From positions 124,001-188,000 of the forward strand of contig CAYNHF010000047.1 of assembly GCA_964397045.1 (NCBI GenBank): a stretch of 64,000 nt of DNA, read 5' to 3'. The stretch's first letter is position 1; each line of letters begins with the position of its first letter. The translations under genes and the position numbers were made by a program. Below are positions 49,527 through 58,650 of this stretch, in pieces. Source of the stretch: CAYNHF01 sp964397045. GTDB taxonomy: Bacteria > Actinomycetota > Acidimicrobiia > Spongiisociales > UBA5794. The notes under the pieces were generated by a model. The model was not told the origin of the DNA and did no database searches. It was given only the letters and a program-made list of their open reading frames with translations.

Positions 49527-51161
49527 CTATGCGGGAGCGGGAGCCGGCACCGGATCCGACAGTGTCCCGTTGGGCCTCGAGTCGTGTGATCCTGCCGACA
49601 CCACGTCATCGGCCTCCACCTGGACCTCTCGCATCCGAGTGGGGATCAAGGTCAGCGCAATGACACCAGCCAGCGCAACGAACGCGGCGCCGATGGCAAA
49701 CCCGAACGTCATGGCATCGAGAAAGGCTCCGTTTGCAGTCTCCACGAGTGCAGGGCCAGCATCTCCGAGCCGCTCCGCCACGACGTGAGCGACACCGATC
49801 CCCTCGCCGGCGGCTTCGGCTGCCTCAGCAGGAAACACGCCGTCTGCGGCCTCGGAGAAGCTGGATCGGTACATGGCGTTCACGAAGGAACCCACAGTCG
49901 CGATCCCGAGCGCAGCACCGAGTTCCCGACTCACGTCGTTGACCGCAGACCCGATCCCCGCATCTTCCACTGGAACGGCTGCCATCACTGTGTCGGTGAG
50001 CGGGGCGAGACCCAACCCACCGCCCAGGCCGAACAGCATCAACGGTCCGACGATCGAGAAGGTGCTCGAGTCAACCGAAGCTTGTGTCAGCAAGAGCAGG
50101 CCCGTCGTCATGGCGGTTGCAGAAGCGAGCACGAGCCACCGCGGCCCGATCCGCTTGACCAACACGCCCGATATCGGGGCCGCGATCATCATGGTCACTG
50201 CAGTCGGGATGATCAGCAGACCAGCCTGCAAAGCGCTGCGACCTTGCACGATCTGGAAGAACTGCGTGAGGAAGAAGAACGACACCATCATCCCGAACAT
50301 GATCAGACCGATCACGATGACGGCTCCGGTGAAGTCCTTCTGCCTGAAGAACTGCAGCGGCAACATCGGCGCTTCAGTACGCAACTCCACGATGATGAAG
50401 GCGGCCAGCAGCAGCACCGCTGCCGCAAACGCCAGCACAGGCACGCCGCCTGTCCAGCCCACCTCACCCGCTCGGATCAGCCCGTAGACCAGCGCAGTCA
50501 GTCCCAGCGACCCGAGTACCGCGCCTGGTATGTCGAGCTTGCGAGCCCGCTCGTCGATGGACTCCGGCACGATCCGCATCCCGGCCAAGATCACCCCGAT
50601 CAACGGAAGGTGCATAGTGAACACAGACGCCCAGCCGAAGGTGTCCACGAAGTATCCGCCGAGAGCGGGACCCAATCCGATACCAAGCGCGCCTACGCCC
50701 GACCAGATGCCGATGGCTTTCGCTCGTTCGTCGCGATCGAAGTTCGCCGTGATGATGGATAGCGTCGCGGGCAAAATCAGTGCGGCGCCTGCTCCCTGCA
50801 CGCCCCGCATGGCGATCAACATGGTGATGTCCCCCGCCAGTGCAGCGCCAAGCGACCCGGCGGCAAAAATCAGGAGACCGATCGTCATCCATCGCCTCCT
50901 ACCGTAGCGGTCACCGATCGACCCTCCGATGAGCAGCAGACCGGCGAGCACGAGTGTGTAAGCGTCGATCACCCACTGCAGCTCAGATATGGAGGCCTCG
51001 AGATCTCTTGAGATCGTCGGGATGGCTGTGTTCACGATCGTGTTGTCGAGAAACACCATCAGGGTGGCTAGTGACATCACTCCCAGGACCCACCAGCGCC
51101 GATTAGAACGGCCCGGTGCGGCTGAATCGCCGGAACCGCTCTCGGTTTGTTGCTCAAGCAT
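49527..51161 (-). CDS. MFS drug efflux transporter (DHA2, 14-helix type)
   Basis: A 544-residue exporter of the EmrB/QacA class with about 14 membrane helices. It has motif A (GGSIGDRYGRRRWM) and the drug/H+ antiporter motif C-like GPALGGYF. The ATG at 51161 has GAGGAGGG upstream. It is divergent from a TetR regulator with a palindromic operator between them, so it is probably repressed by that protein until a toxic ligand appears. Substrates are unknown. Confidence 0.9.
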   Translation of the reverse strand: MLEQQTESGSGDSAAPGRSNRRWWVLGVMSLATLMVFLDNTIVNTAIPTISRDLEASISELQWVIDAYTLVLAGLLLIGGSIGDRYGRRRWMTIGLLIFAAGSLGAALAGDITMLIAMRGVQGAGAALILPATLSIITANFDRDERAKAIGIWSGVGALGIGLGPALGGYFVDTFGWASVFTMHLPLIGVILAGMRIVPESIDERARKLDIPGAVLGSLGLTALVYGLIRAGEVGWTGGVPVLAFAAAVLLLAAFIIVELRTEAPMLPLQFFRQKDFTGAVIVIGLIMFGMMVSFFFLTQFFQIVQGRSALQAGLLIIPTAVTMMIAAPISGVLVKRIGPRWLVLASATAMTTGLLLLTQASVDSSTFSIVGPLMLFGLGGGLGLAPLTDTVMAAVPVEDAGIGSAVNDVSRELGAALGIATVGSFVNAMYRSSFSEAADGVFPAEAAEAAGEGIGVAHVVAERLGDAGPALVETANGAFLDAMTFGFAIGAAFVALAGVIALTLIPTRMREVQVEADDVVSAGSHDSRPNGTLSDPVPAPAPA

Positions 51162-51241
51162 CGTTCCCTCCTCAGATGAACGCCCCAATCGGGGTCGAAC
51201 TACGTTTAGTAGCTAGTATCAATTTTTGTCTGGATGCAAAC

Positions 51242-51257
51242 TTAGACTTGAATCTAA
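51242..51257. promoter_or_regulatory. Palindromic operator of the TetR regulator
   Basis: TTAGA-CTTGAA-TCTAA overlaps the -35 box of the tetR promoter and lies in the divergent region with the efflux gene. Its position would let the regulator block its own promoter. Confidence 0.6.
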
Positions 51258-51276
51258 ACTCTGTCAAGGGTAAGCT
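51248..51276 (+). promoter_or_regulatory. Promoter of the TetR gene
   Basis: TTGAAT (51248-51253) and TAAGCT (51271-51276) are 17 nt apart. The -10 box ends 6 nt before the ATG, so the message is leaderless. Confidence 0.65.
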
Positions 51277-51282
51277 ATCCGC

Positions 51283-51867
51283 ATGAAACGACCACCCGAA
51301 GATCTCGCCCAGAAGCTCATCGACGTCTCTGATCAGTTCAAGGGGACAGGTCTCGACATCTCTATCGACGAAGTGGCTGCCGCCGCAGACGTGCCGCGCG
51401 CCACTCTGTACTACTACTTCTCTGGTCGAGACGACCTGGTCTCGTTCTTCATGAACGACAAGCTCGACCGAATGCACACCACCGTGCAAAAAGCCGTGGC
51501 CAGTGAGGGCGGCCCGACAGAACGGATGGAGCTGGTGATCCGTGAAGTGACTCGGAAGCTGATCGAGTATCCGGTGCTGTGCATGGAACTTCCTATCGCG
51601 CTCCGTCGATCCGACGACTTCACCGAGGTGATGCTCAACGCAGAGCGCACCGTCGGCGCACCCCTACGTGAGCTGCTGATCGAGGGCAGAGCCCTCGGCG
51701 AATTCGACTTCGAAGACCTGGACGTGATCATCACCGCCATGAACGGGGCTGTCATGCAGGTGGCGATGATGGAGGTCCTGCGCAACCCCGAACCCGATGC
51801 AGACGCAGTCGCAGACAAACTCGCGACAGCAATCATTCGGGGACTCGCCACCCGCTCGCCCAGTTAG
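51283..51867 (+). CDS. TetR/AcrR family regulator
   Basis: A 194-residue repressor. The HTH is at residues 25-60 (ISIDEVAAAADVPRATLYYYFSGRDDLVSFF), with the typical YYYF motif. The C-terminal two-thirds is a helical ligand-binding and dimerisation domain. It is divergent from the MFS exporter, and a 16-bp palindrome overlaps its own -35 box. Control of efflux is the likely job. Confidence 0.9.
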   Translation: MKRPPEDLAQKLIDVSDQFKGTGLDISIDEVAAAADVPRATLYYYFSGRDDLVSFFMNDKLDRMHTTVQKAVASEGGPTERMELVIREVTRKLIEYPVLCMELPIALRRSDDFTEVMLNAERTVGAPLRELLIEGRALGEFDFEDLDVIITAMNGAVMQVAMMEVLRNPEPDADAVADKLATAIIRGLATRSPS

Positions 51868-51896
51868 CCGACTCCTGATTATCCAAACCCCGACAC

Positions 51897-51914
51897 TCGA
51901 TCCGGTCGGATCGA
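51897..51914. terminator. Small hairpin between the TetR and TlpA-like genes
   Basis: A 7-bp stem (TCGATCC and its complement) with a GGTC loop lies 30 nt after the tetR stop. There is no U-tract, so it is only a possible terminator. Confidence 0.35.
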
Positions 51915-51936
51915 AGCGGTCGCGTTATTCACGGCG

Positions 51937-52563
51937 ATGGCCCGGCAGTCGAAGACCTCACAGCGTGAGCAGAAGCGCCTCGCAGCGGCACAACAGCGCA
52001 AGCAAGAGGCTCGCCAGCGCCTCATCCGCAACGTCGTGCTCGCTGTGGTGGGTGGGGTGGTCGCGATCGGCGCTCTCTTCATGTTGTGGCCCCGCCAGAG
52101 CGAAGCCGAGGCGGCGGCAGATGCCGCCTCCACCTTTGGGGCCGAGACCTGGGATCTCCCGGCACTGGACGGCAACGGCAGGGTCAGCATCGAGGAATTC
52201 CGTGGCAAACCGACGGTGGCGGTCTTCTTCGCCAACTGGTGTGAGATCTGCGAACGCGAGGTTCCGGAAATGCTGGCCCTCTCCGAGCAAATCGGCGAGC
52301 AGGTGAACTTCGTTGGCGTCGACATGATGGACAACGGAGGTGGTCTCGGGGACGCAACCAGGTGGGGCATCGCCGGTAGCTGGCCGATTGCACGGGATGT
52401 GGGAAACGGCAACGGCAGCACCCTCTCGGTCGGTACCTTCGGCGCCAGAGGCTCACCGCTCCACGTCATCTACGACGAGCAGGGCAAGATCATCTTCTCC
52501 GTCAACCGCGGGATGTCGCCAGACGAGGTGATGAACGTCCTCCAGGCCAACGGACAACTCTGA
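51937..52563 (+). CDS. TlpA-like membrane-anchored thiol redox protein
   Basis: A 208-residue protein with a charged, Gln/Arg-rich cytoplasmic start (1-30), one membrane helix (NVVLAVVGGVVAIGALFML, 32-50) and an extracytoplasmic thioredoxin-like domain. Cys102 and Cys105 form the CEIC active site in FFANWCEICEREVP, and the cis-proline is in RGSPLHVIY. Such proteins reduce cytochrome c apoproteins or other exported thiols. No cytochrome maturation gene is near, so the partner is unknown. Confidence 0.85.
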   Translation: MARQSKTSQREQKRLAAAQQRKQEARQRLIRNVVLAVVGGVVAIGALFMLWPRQSEAEAAADAASTFGAETWDLPALDGNGRVSIEEFRGKPTVAVFFANWCEICEREVPEMLALSEQIGEQVNFVGVDMMDNGGGLGDATRWGIAGSWPIARDVGNGNGSTLSVGTFGARGSPLHVIYDEQGKIIFSVNRGMSPDEVMNVLQANGQL

Positions 52564-52576
52564 CCAGGTGCGGGTC

Positions 52577-52582
52577 TAGATT
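52577..52582 (+). promoter_or_regulatory. -10 box of the acetyltransferase gene (leaderless)
   Basis: TAGATT is 6 nt upstream of the ATG at 52589. Confidence 0.5.
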
Positions 52583-52588
52583 CTCCAC

Positions 52589-53155
52589 ATGGAGTTCCAT
52601 GCCCTCACCGAAGACCGTTGGCCGCACCTCGTCCAACTCTTCGGACCGAACGGCGCCTACTCCGGATGCTGGTGCATGTGGAACCGCCAGACGAACAGTG
52701 AATTCGACGCCCATCACGGCGACGACAACCGTTCTGCCCTCCACGCTCTGATAAGCGAGCGGCCGCCGGGCCTGCTCGCCTACGAAGACGAGCAGCCGAT
52801 TGGGTGGATATCGCTCGGCCCGTACGAGGACTTCTCCCGATTGGCTCGCTCCCCCGTCGCAAGACCGGTCGCCGATGGCGTTGCCGGCGCGGCCGGGCCG
52901 ATATGGGCAATCACGTGTTTCGTTATCAGGCGGGACCGGCGCGGAACTGGTGTCGCGACCGCTCTCCTCGACGCTGCCGTCGCGTACGCAGCTGCCCAGG
53001 GAGCATCCGTGGTCCAGGCCTACCCACTCGACCCGGAAGGTACGGCAGACAACAGCTCGGCGTGGATGGGCCTGGCTTCGATGTTCGAGGCGGCAGGCTT
53101 CACCGAAATCGCCAGACGTCGCCCCACTCGCCCGGTGATGCACAAAACCCTGTGA
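52589..53155 (+). CDS. GNAT-family acetyltransferase
   Basis: A 188-residue enzyme with the acetyl-CoA-binding pattern IRRDRRGTGVATALLDAAVAYA (motif A, R/Q-x-x-G-x-G/A) and a C-terminal FEAAGFTEIARR. The N-terminus holds an unusual CWCMWNR segment with two close cysteines, known from a subgroup of GNATs. The acceptor substrate is unknown. It is transcribed from its own promoter and is convergent with the first histidine kinase gene. Confidence 0.85.
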   Translation: MEFHALTEDRWPHLVQLFGPNGAYSGCWCMWNRQTNSEFDAHHGDDNRSALHALISERPPGLLAYEDEQPIGWISLGPYEDFSRLARSPVARPVADGVAGAAGPIWAITCFVIRRDRRGTGVATALLDAAVAYAAAQGASVVQAYPLDPEGTADNSSAWMGLASMFEAAGFTEIARRRPTRPVMHKTL

Positions 53156-53200
53156 TCAACCTTGAGCCGAAGCAGATCGCCCTGTGGCAGGGCCCGAGTC

Positions 53201-56092
53201 TCAGGCGGCAGGCTTGGGAAGCGTGAGGACGAACGCCGTCTGATGTGGCATCCGTCGATACTCGAGTTCGCCCCCCATCAGTCGCGCTAACCGCTGCGAC
53301 ACAGCTAACCCGAGACCAAGGGAAGCGGGCTGGGTCGGCTCCTCGTGAGCCCGCTGAAACGCCTCGAAGATCGATCGCTCAGATTCTGGACCAACGCCTT
53401 CGCCGTCATCGCACACCGCCACCGTGATGGCATCACCGGAGACACCCAACACGACCCACACGCGATCCCCGCCGTACTTGGCCGCGTTGACCATGAGATT
53501 CCGCACGATCTGACGCACCCGTGATGGATCGGCCCATGCTTTGGTGGTCGACCCCTCGACCACCACTTCCGGCATGGCTCCCCTGAAAGCGGGATGACTT
53601 TCACGGGTGACGGCAAACACGACCTCCTGGACGTCCACCATCTCGGGCGCGACCACAAGGGTGTTGATGTCACTGCGCGCTGCTACCAAAAGGTCATCCA
53701 CGATGTGCGCCATCTCCCGACTGTTCTCGGTGATGAGATCCAGGAACTCCACACTTTCGGCATCAGCAGGGGCCGTCAGCTGATCGCCCAGAACTTCGGC
53801 CAGGCCCAGTGTGGCGGTGAGCGGCGTGCGGAGCTCGTGACTCACCGAAGCGATCAACTCATCCTTCGATGCGACGAGTTCCTCGAGACGCTTGTGGGCC
53901 GCGTTGCGCTCCCAAAAGGCTCCAATCATGCCCGCCGCGGTGGTCAGCATGCGTATCTCGTCTCCGGTCCAGTGCGGTGCTTCTTCATAGATGGCGAGGC
54001 CGAGCGACCCCACCCACTCGCTGCCGACGAGGATCGGGATGTTGACCTCTCCGGTGCACCCATCTTCCTCGTAGTACTCGCGCTCACTTCCGGTCAACTG
54101 TGCGACGTCGACAACCGCAGCCAAACCCTGCCGGAGCGGTTCGTGTACGGACGGTATCTGTCGATACTCCGCCACCGCTTGCCGCAGCTCGCCCGTTTCC
54201 TCGTCGTACCAGATTTCTTCGTCGACGACCTCCTCAAACCCGGGCCGGATCGCCTCGTGGGTGACCCGGGCGCAGAGACCCCTGGCTGAGTCAGTGAAGT
54301 TCTCGTCCGTGAACGCCTTGTGTGCGTTCGTGGCCGTCACCAGCGTGGCCAAGGCAGTCTGGATGGCCTCCTCATCTGAACCCCGCAGCAGGGTTTCGGA
54401 GCACTGCAGCAAAGCCGCCTCGTAGACCAGTTTCGTGTCGAGGGCGCTGACTGCCATTTCCAGCTTCACGATCGCGTCTCGCCGCTCGGTGTACGACCCC
54501 AGCATTCGCGCCGCGTTCTGCAGCGTGGACAGTTCATGCGCGGTCCAGTTCCTCTCCTCCTGATAGTCACAGAACGAGATAGAGCCCGTCCACTTGCCAT
54601 GCACGAAGATCGGCACACATAACTCCGCTTTGATGCCGTCACGTCGATACAGTGCCTGTTCGGACCCCTCCAACATGCTGGTGACAATGTGCACCGGCTC
54701 ACCTCTTGAGAGTGACGCGAACGCGGTCGGCAGCTCGGAGTAGGGCCCACCCGACCATTCCTCGGCCACGTCGATGGGTGAGTCTGGTCGCTCGTACGAG
54801 TGCGTGATGCGAGTGCACAGGCCCAAACGGGGATCGTGGTAGTTCGCGTCGATGTAGACGAAGTCGGCTTCGGTGGCCATCATCAAGGCCTTCAGCGCTT
54901 CGCCGACGTCACCCGAATTCTGGGACCCGAGCAGCACCTCGGCACAGGCAGCCAGCGCACTCTGATACGAAGCCCTCTGCTCCAGTTGAGTCACCGATTT
55001 CTGCAACTGAGACCGAGTGCTCAGTCGCGCCCAGTACGACCCAACCATTTCTGCGCTCGTGGTCAACAGCCGGCGGTCGAGATCCGTCCAACTACTAGAG
55101 GATCTGCTGGTGAAGCCGACCACTCCCAGCCAGGTGTCGTCGACCACCACCGGAACGTCCAACTCAGCGAAGACACCGCTGCCGGCGTAGAGCCTGGCTT
55201 CCACCCTGGGGAGATCCGACACGAGAAACGGGAACGGAGCGCCGGTCGAAAGCGTGTCGTGGGCGGTTTGCATTCTGGCCCATGGAATCGCGTCTCCCTG
55301 GCCCGCTGGTCTCACCACGGCGTCTTCTCGGTCGACTTCGTGAATCAACCGGGTGGCGAGGCCCCCCTGTTCGCCGGTTTCATTCATCTCGACGAACGCT
55401 CCATCGGCACTGCTGGCCACCAACAGGGCCCGGAGTGCCTCATCGAGCGGCTCTTCAACGTTTCGGAGCAGCGCGGTCGAACATGCCGCGATGGCTTTCT
55501 CGTACTTCACAGACAACTCGGAGCGCACCGTTTCGTCGATGAGCGTTCGGATGGTCAGGATCACCAAAGCAACCAGCAGCGTGAAAAAGATGACGTCTGC
55601 CAGAACGCCGATAAGGACGACTTGTGTCTCGGTGAGCGGGGCTCCCGACCATTGCAGGACGTCACGCTGCACAAGAACGAACAGGATGCCACCGTGTACG
55701 AGAATCGGCACCGCCCGCAGCAGAGGCAGTAGCAAGACCGCCGCAACCACGGTGTAGGCATAGGGCAGGCCCATCGCCGAGTCCGGCACCTGAATGACAG
55801 CCATCGAAACCAAGACCAGTGATGTATCCAGCAGCAGCGGAACGACCGGAGATGGCTCGGCCCTCCCCTTGCGACGCCACGCATCGATCGCTGCTGCAAA
55901 GCCGAGCAGCGCGACGATCAGCCCAGGAGGCCAGCGCCACATAACGGCAAGGGCCATAGCTACGAGGGTGGCAGTACCGGCCGCGGGCAGGCGGAAGTTC
56001 AACCAGGTCCGCGTCAGATTCGCGCGCACCGCGGTGGCGATGTCGTCGCGTTCATCGCCTCCCGTCGTCGCACCAGATGTGAAACTCGACAT
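53201..56092 (-). CDS. Sensor histidine kinase with three GAF-like repeats
   Basis: A 963-residue membrane kinase. Residues 35-185 contain about six helices. Three related GAF-like modules follow at about 197-355, 376-535 and 557-728, each starting with a helix of the Y-x-x-A-x-x-x-C-x-x-x-LL type. HisKA has the phosphorylated His752 in ASVSHELRTPL, and HATPase has NLMVNAAKYGG, DDGEGVG and LGLGLAVSQRLA. No response regulator is adjacent. The triple GAF suggests sensing of small ligands or redox state. The ATG has GGAGAG upstream. It lies 83 nt after the second kinase gene, so the two may be co-transcribed. Confidence 0.9.
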   Translation of the reverse strand: MSSFTSGATTGGDERDDIATAVRANLTRTWLNFRLPAAGTATLVAMALAVMWRWPPGLIVALLGFAAAIDAWRRKGRAEPSPVVPLLLDTSLVLVSMAVIQVPDSAMGLPYAYTVVAAVLLLPLLRAVPILVHGGILFVLVQRDVLQWSGAPLTETQVVLIGVLADVIFFTLLVALVILTIRTLIDETVRSELSVKYEKAIAACSTALLRNVEEPLDEALRALLVASSADGAFVEMNETGEQGGLATRLIHEVDREDAVVRPAGQGDAIPWARMQTAHDTLSTGAPFPFLVSDLPRVEARLYAGSGVFAELDVPVVVDDTWLGVVGFTSRSSSSWTDLDRRLLTTSAEMVGSYWARLSTRSQLQKSVTQLEQRASYQSALAACAEVLLGSQNSGDVGEALKALMMATEADFVYIDANYHDPRLGLCTRITHSYERPDSPIDVAEEWSGGPYSELPTAFASLSRGEPVHIVTSMLEGSEQALYRRDGIKAELCVPIFVHGKWTGSISFCDYQEERNWTAHELSTLQNAARMLGSYTERRDAIVKLEMAVSALDTKLVYEAALLQCSETLLRGSDEEAIQTALATLVTATNAHKAFTDENFTDSARGLCARVTHEAIRPGFEEVVDEEIWYDEETGELRQAVAEYRQIPSVHEPLRQGLAAVVDVAQLTGSEREYYEEDGCTGEVNIPILVGSEWVGSLGLAIYEEAPHWTGDEIRMLTTAAGMIGAFWERNAAHKRLEELVASKDELIASVSHELRTPLTATLGLAEVLGDQLTAPADAESVEFLDLITENSREMAHIVDDLLVAARSDINTLVVAPEMVDVQEVVFAVTRESHPAFRGAMPEVVVEGSTTKAWADPSRVRQIVRNLMVNAAKYGGDRVWVVLGVSGDAITVAVCDDGEGVGPESERSIFEAFQRAHEEPTQPASLGLGLAVSQRLARLMGGELEYRRMPHQTAFVLTLPKPAA

Positions 56093-56175
56093 GGCGCTCT
56101 CCGTGCCGGTCGTTGCCGTATCTGTCGGCCGATTGGGCCCGGCGGTTAATGCCCGGCCTGGGATGTGACGAACAA

Positions 56176-58332
56176 TCAGTGGTCACTCGCTGCAGGTCGC
56201 ACCCGCCCACGCCTCCGCAATGTGACGTCGGGCCGAGCCGAGGAGGCGACTTCGGCTGCCTCTGCCCGCACGACGGCGTTCGGGCCTGGGACCGAGAACT
56301 CGAATATGGTCCATCCGAACTCACGCCTGTATTCCAGGTCGCCGTGCATCAGACGAGCCAGGGCGCGGGAGATCGTCAGACCGATACCGACGGAGGCGAT
56401 CTTCCCGTCCGGCCGGTGTGCAGACTGGTAGGCGCCAAAGATGGCTTCTGCTTGCTCGCTCGAATCGACTCCAGCTCCGTTGTCTGCGACAGAGACGTAG
56501 GCGTAGCCTGCGTCGCTTCTGAGCGTTATGAGAATCGAATCGCCGCCGTAGCGCTCCGCGTTCGTCAACAGATTGCGCACCACCTGGCGGACCCGTGCCG
56601 GGTCGGCAACCGCCGCCACCTGATCGCCGCGAATCTGCACGGTCCTTGGGTGCGCAGGTGCATGAGCCTCGAGCACGCGATCGACAACTGAGCGCAGCTC
56701 AATGGGAGAAGGAGTGATCGTCAGTTTGCCCGCGCTGCTCTTGGCCGCGGTGAGGAGGTCCTCGACGAGATCGGAGAGGTCGAGCGCTTCAGAGGCGATG
56801 GCACCGACCATCGACTGGCGTTCCGACACTTCCATGTCTTCACCCGTATCGCGCACCAGCTCGGCGAATCCGAGTATCCCGGTGAGCGGAGTCCGCAGCT
56901 CGTGGCTCACAGAAGCCAGCAGCGCATCCTTCGACTCGAGCAGCGCATGATTGGTCTCTACCTCGCGCTGCAAGCTCTCGGTGAGCCGGAGCCGCCCGAT
57001 GGTGAGGCTGGCATGTTGGGCCATCGCCTCGATCAGCGCGTCGTCTGCCGCGTCGAACGTATCGATCGGGCCGAGCCGATTGCCGACGGCGATCACACCG
57101 ATGAGGTCGTCCTCGACGTACAGGGGCGCGGCAAGGCCGGTTTCGAATCCGAAGGGTCGGAGTGCGGCCTGCATCGCGTGCTCCGCCGGCAGATCCGTTT
57201 CACGCCGAAACGAGACCGGATCGTCCGAGAAGCTTCCGAGCAACGCGAGTCGGTCGACGCGTACCTCGTTGGCAGGTCCGTGCGTCAGATGGCCGTCCTC
57301 GGTGAGTCTCGCAAAGGAGAATCCACGCGACGAGGAGTCCTTGATCACGAGTTCGGCGATCCGGGCACGCAGATGCTCCTGAGCGGCACCGAGAAGCTCA
57401 ATCTGCATCTCGTCATCGGTGAGTCCTGCATGAATGGTTTCGGTGAAGCTATAGATGGCACGTAGGTCATCGTGGCGCTTACTGAGCCGGCCGTACGTTC
57501 GAATGAAGAGGTAGAAGAGGGCTGCTGCCCCGATCAGCACGAATGCCGCACGCGGGTCCTGCCACAGAACGATCAGACAGAGGACGCCCACCAGACTGGT
57601 GCCGATCGGGATCAGCGACCCGGCTGCCAGGCTCCGCAGAATGTTCGCCTGACTGCGTTCTCGATCGTGCAACCAGACGATGGTGGTCACCAGGCCGGCA
57701 GACACGACTACCGCGGCTGCGGCAGCGATGAGCGCCGCCATCCAGCCGGTTGGTGAGTTCGGAGACGCGTCGCCGAGGACGGCCCGGTAGACCGCAAGAG
57801 CGACCACCAGATCGAGGTAGAAGAGCGCCATGTTGAACGCCAGCTTCACCAATCGCTGGCGTCGGTAGATCCCCAGCGCCATGGCAGAGCCGGCGACGCG
57901 TGCTGCGATGAGCAGGTGCGGTGATACGAAAGCAAGGCCCAGCACTGTGGCCAGTTCGCTCAGCGAGATCGTGTGAGTGTCCCGACGCACCGGGAGATGA
58001 ATGATGAACACCTCAGCCGCTGCGAAGGCAAGGATGAACATCCACCACGGCAATTCAAACGGGGTAGCCGGTGGGCGGTGATCCGGAACCCAGAGAAGCT
58101 GGATCGCGACCGCAGCCACCACCACGGCAGCCGTCATCGCCCATATGGTCCGGGTTCGGTCTCCTTGGACGGCCGCCGCATCCTCTGCCGCCGCTTCAGC
58201 ACCCGGCGTTGTCTCGGCCGCGGCGACAGACTCGGCTGGGTCCTCCTCATTCGGCGAGCGGAAATCGACGGCTGGCGGACGAAGCTCGGCAGCGACGTCG
58301 ACCGGGTCGGTGGGGGCTGGCCGTGACAACAT
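56176..58332 (-). CDS. Membrane sensor histidine kinase with GAF domain
   Basis: A 718-residue kinase. An acidic, Ala-rich start (1-60) is followed by about eight membrane helices to residue 280, a GAF-like domain at 300-450, and a kinase core with His477 in ASVSHELRTPLTGILG, NLLTNAERYGG, DNGAGVD and VGIGLTISRALA. The kinase core is closely similar to that of the downstream gene, so the pair are probably related by duplication with different sensory parts. The ATG has no Shine-Dalgarno sequence. No response regulator is near. Confidence 0.88.
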   Translation of the reverse strand: MLSRPAPTDPVDVAAELRPPAVDFRSPNEEDPAESVAAAETTPGAEAAAEDAAAVQGDRTRTIWAMTAAVVVAAVAIQLLWVPDHRPPATPFELPWWMFILAFAAAEVFIIHLPVRRDTHTISLSELATVLGLAFVSPHLLIAARVAGSAMALGIYRRQRLVKLAFNMALFYLDLVVALAVYRAVLGDASPNSPTGWMAALIAAAAAVVVSAGLVTTIVWLHDRERSQANILRSLAAGSLIPIGTSLVGVLCLIVLWQDPRAAFVLIGAAALFYLFIRTYGRLSKRHDDLRAIYSFTETIHAGLTDDEMQIELLGAAQEHLRARIAELVIKDSSSRGFSFARLTEDGHLTHGPANEVRVDRLALLGSFSDDPVSFRRETDLPAEHAMQAALRPFGFETGLAAPLYVEDDLIGVIAVGNRLGPIDTFDAADDALIEAMAQHASLTIGRLRLTESLQREVETNHALLESKDALLASVSHELRTPLTGILGFAELVRDTGEDMEVSERQSMVGAIASEALDLSDLVEDLLTAAKSSAGKLTITPSPIELRSVVDRVLEAHAPAHPRTVQIRGDQVAAVADPARVRQVVRNLLTNAERYGGDSILITLRSDAGYAYVSVADNGAGVDSSEQAEAIFGAYQSAHRPDGKIASVGIGLTISRALARLMHGDLEYRREFGWTIFEFSVPGPNAVVRAEAAEVASSARPDVTLRRRGRVRPAASDH

Positions 58333-58650
58333 CTGGTGCTACCGGTCCAACTGCAGCGGCGGAGCGCCCGATACGGGAACTGGGCCACTCGCGCTTGGTA
58401 AGACCGGCAATATGTCGATCCGTCGTCGCCCGGAGCCCGGGGCGATAGGGGTGCGGTGAGACACGAACTTGCTCCTACAAGGGCTAATGCAACGTTGTAT
58501 CGGCAATCCGGATCAAGAAGTTGCGGGGCATTTTCCTACCCACCCCGGGACTAGTCATGGCCCTGCCCTTCGACAACCACGAACTGCGTGCGACAGTCGA
58601 CAAATCCGTCGGATCAGACAGAAGCGAGCCGTATGGAAGCGTGCTCCAAC
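58333..58650. other. Intergenic region upstream of the second histidine kinase
   Basis: These 318 bases hold the kinase promoter region on the minus strand and a CAACGTTG palindrome at 58490-58497. I see no gene, RNA or strong terminator. Confidence 0.35.

Noticed and set aside
49785..50762. Frame of 325 codons on the plus strand inside the MFS gene
   Set aside because: His/Gln/Arg-rich composition with no motif; it is the shadow of membrane-helix codons.
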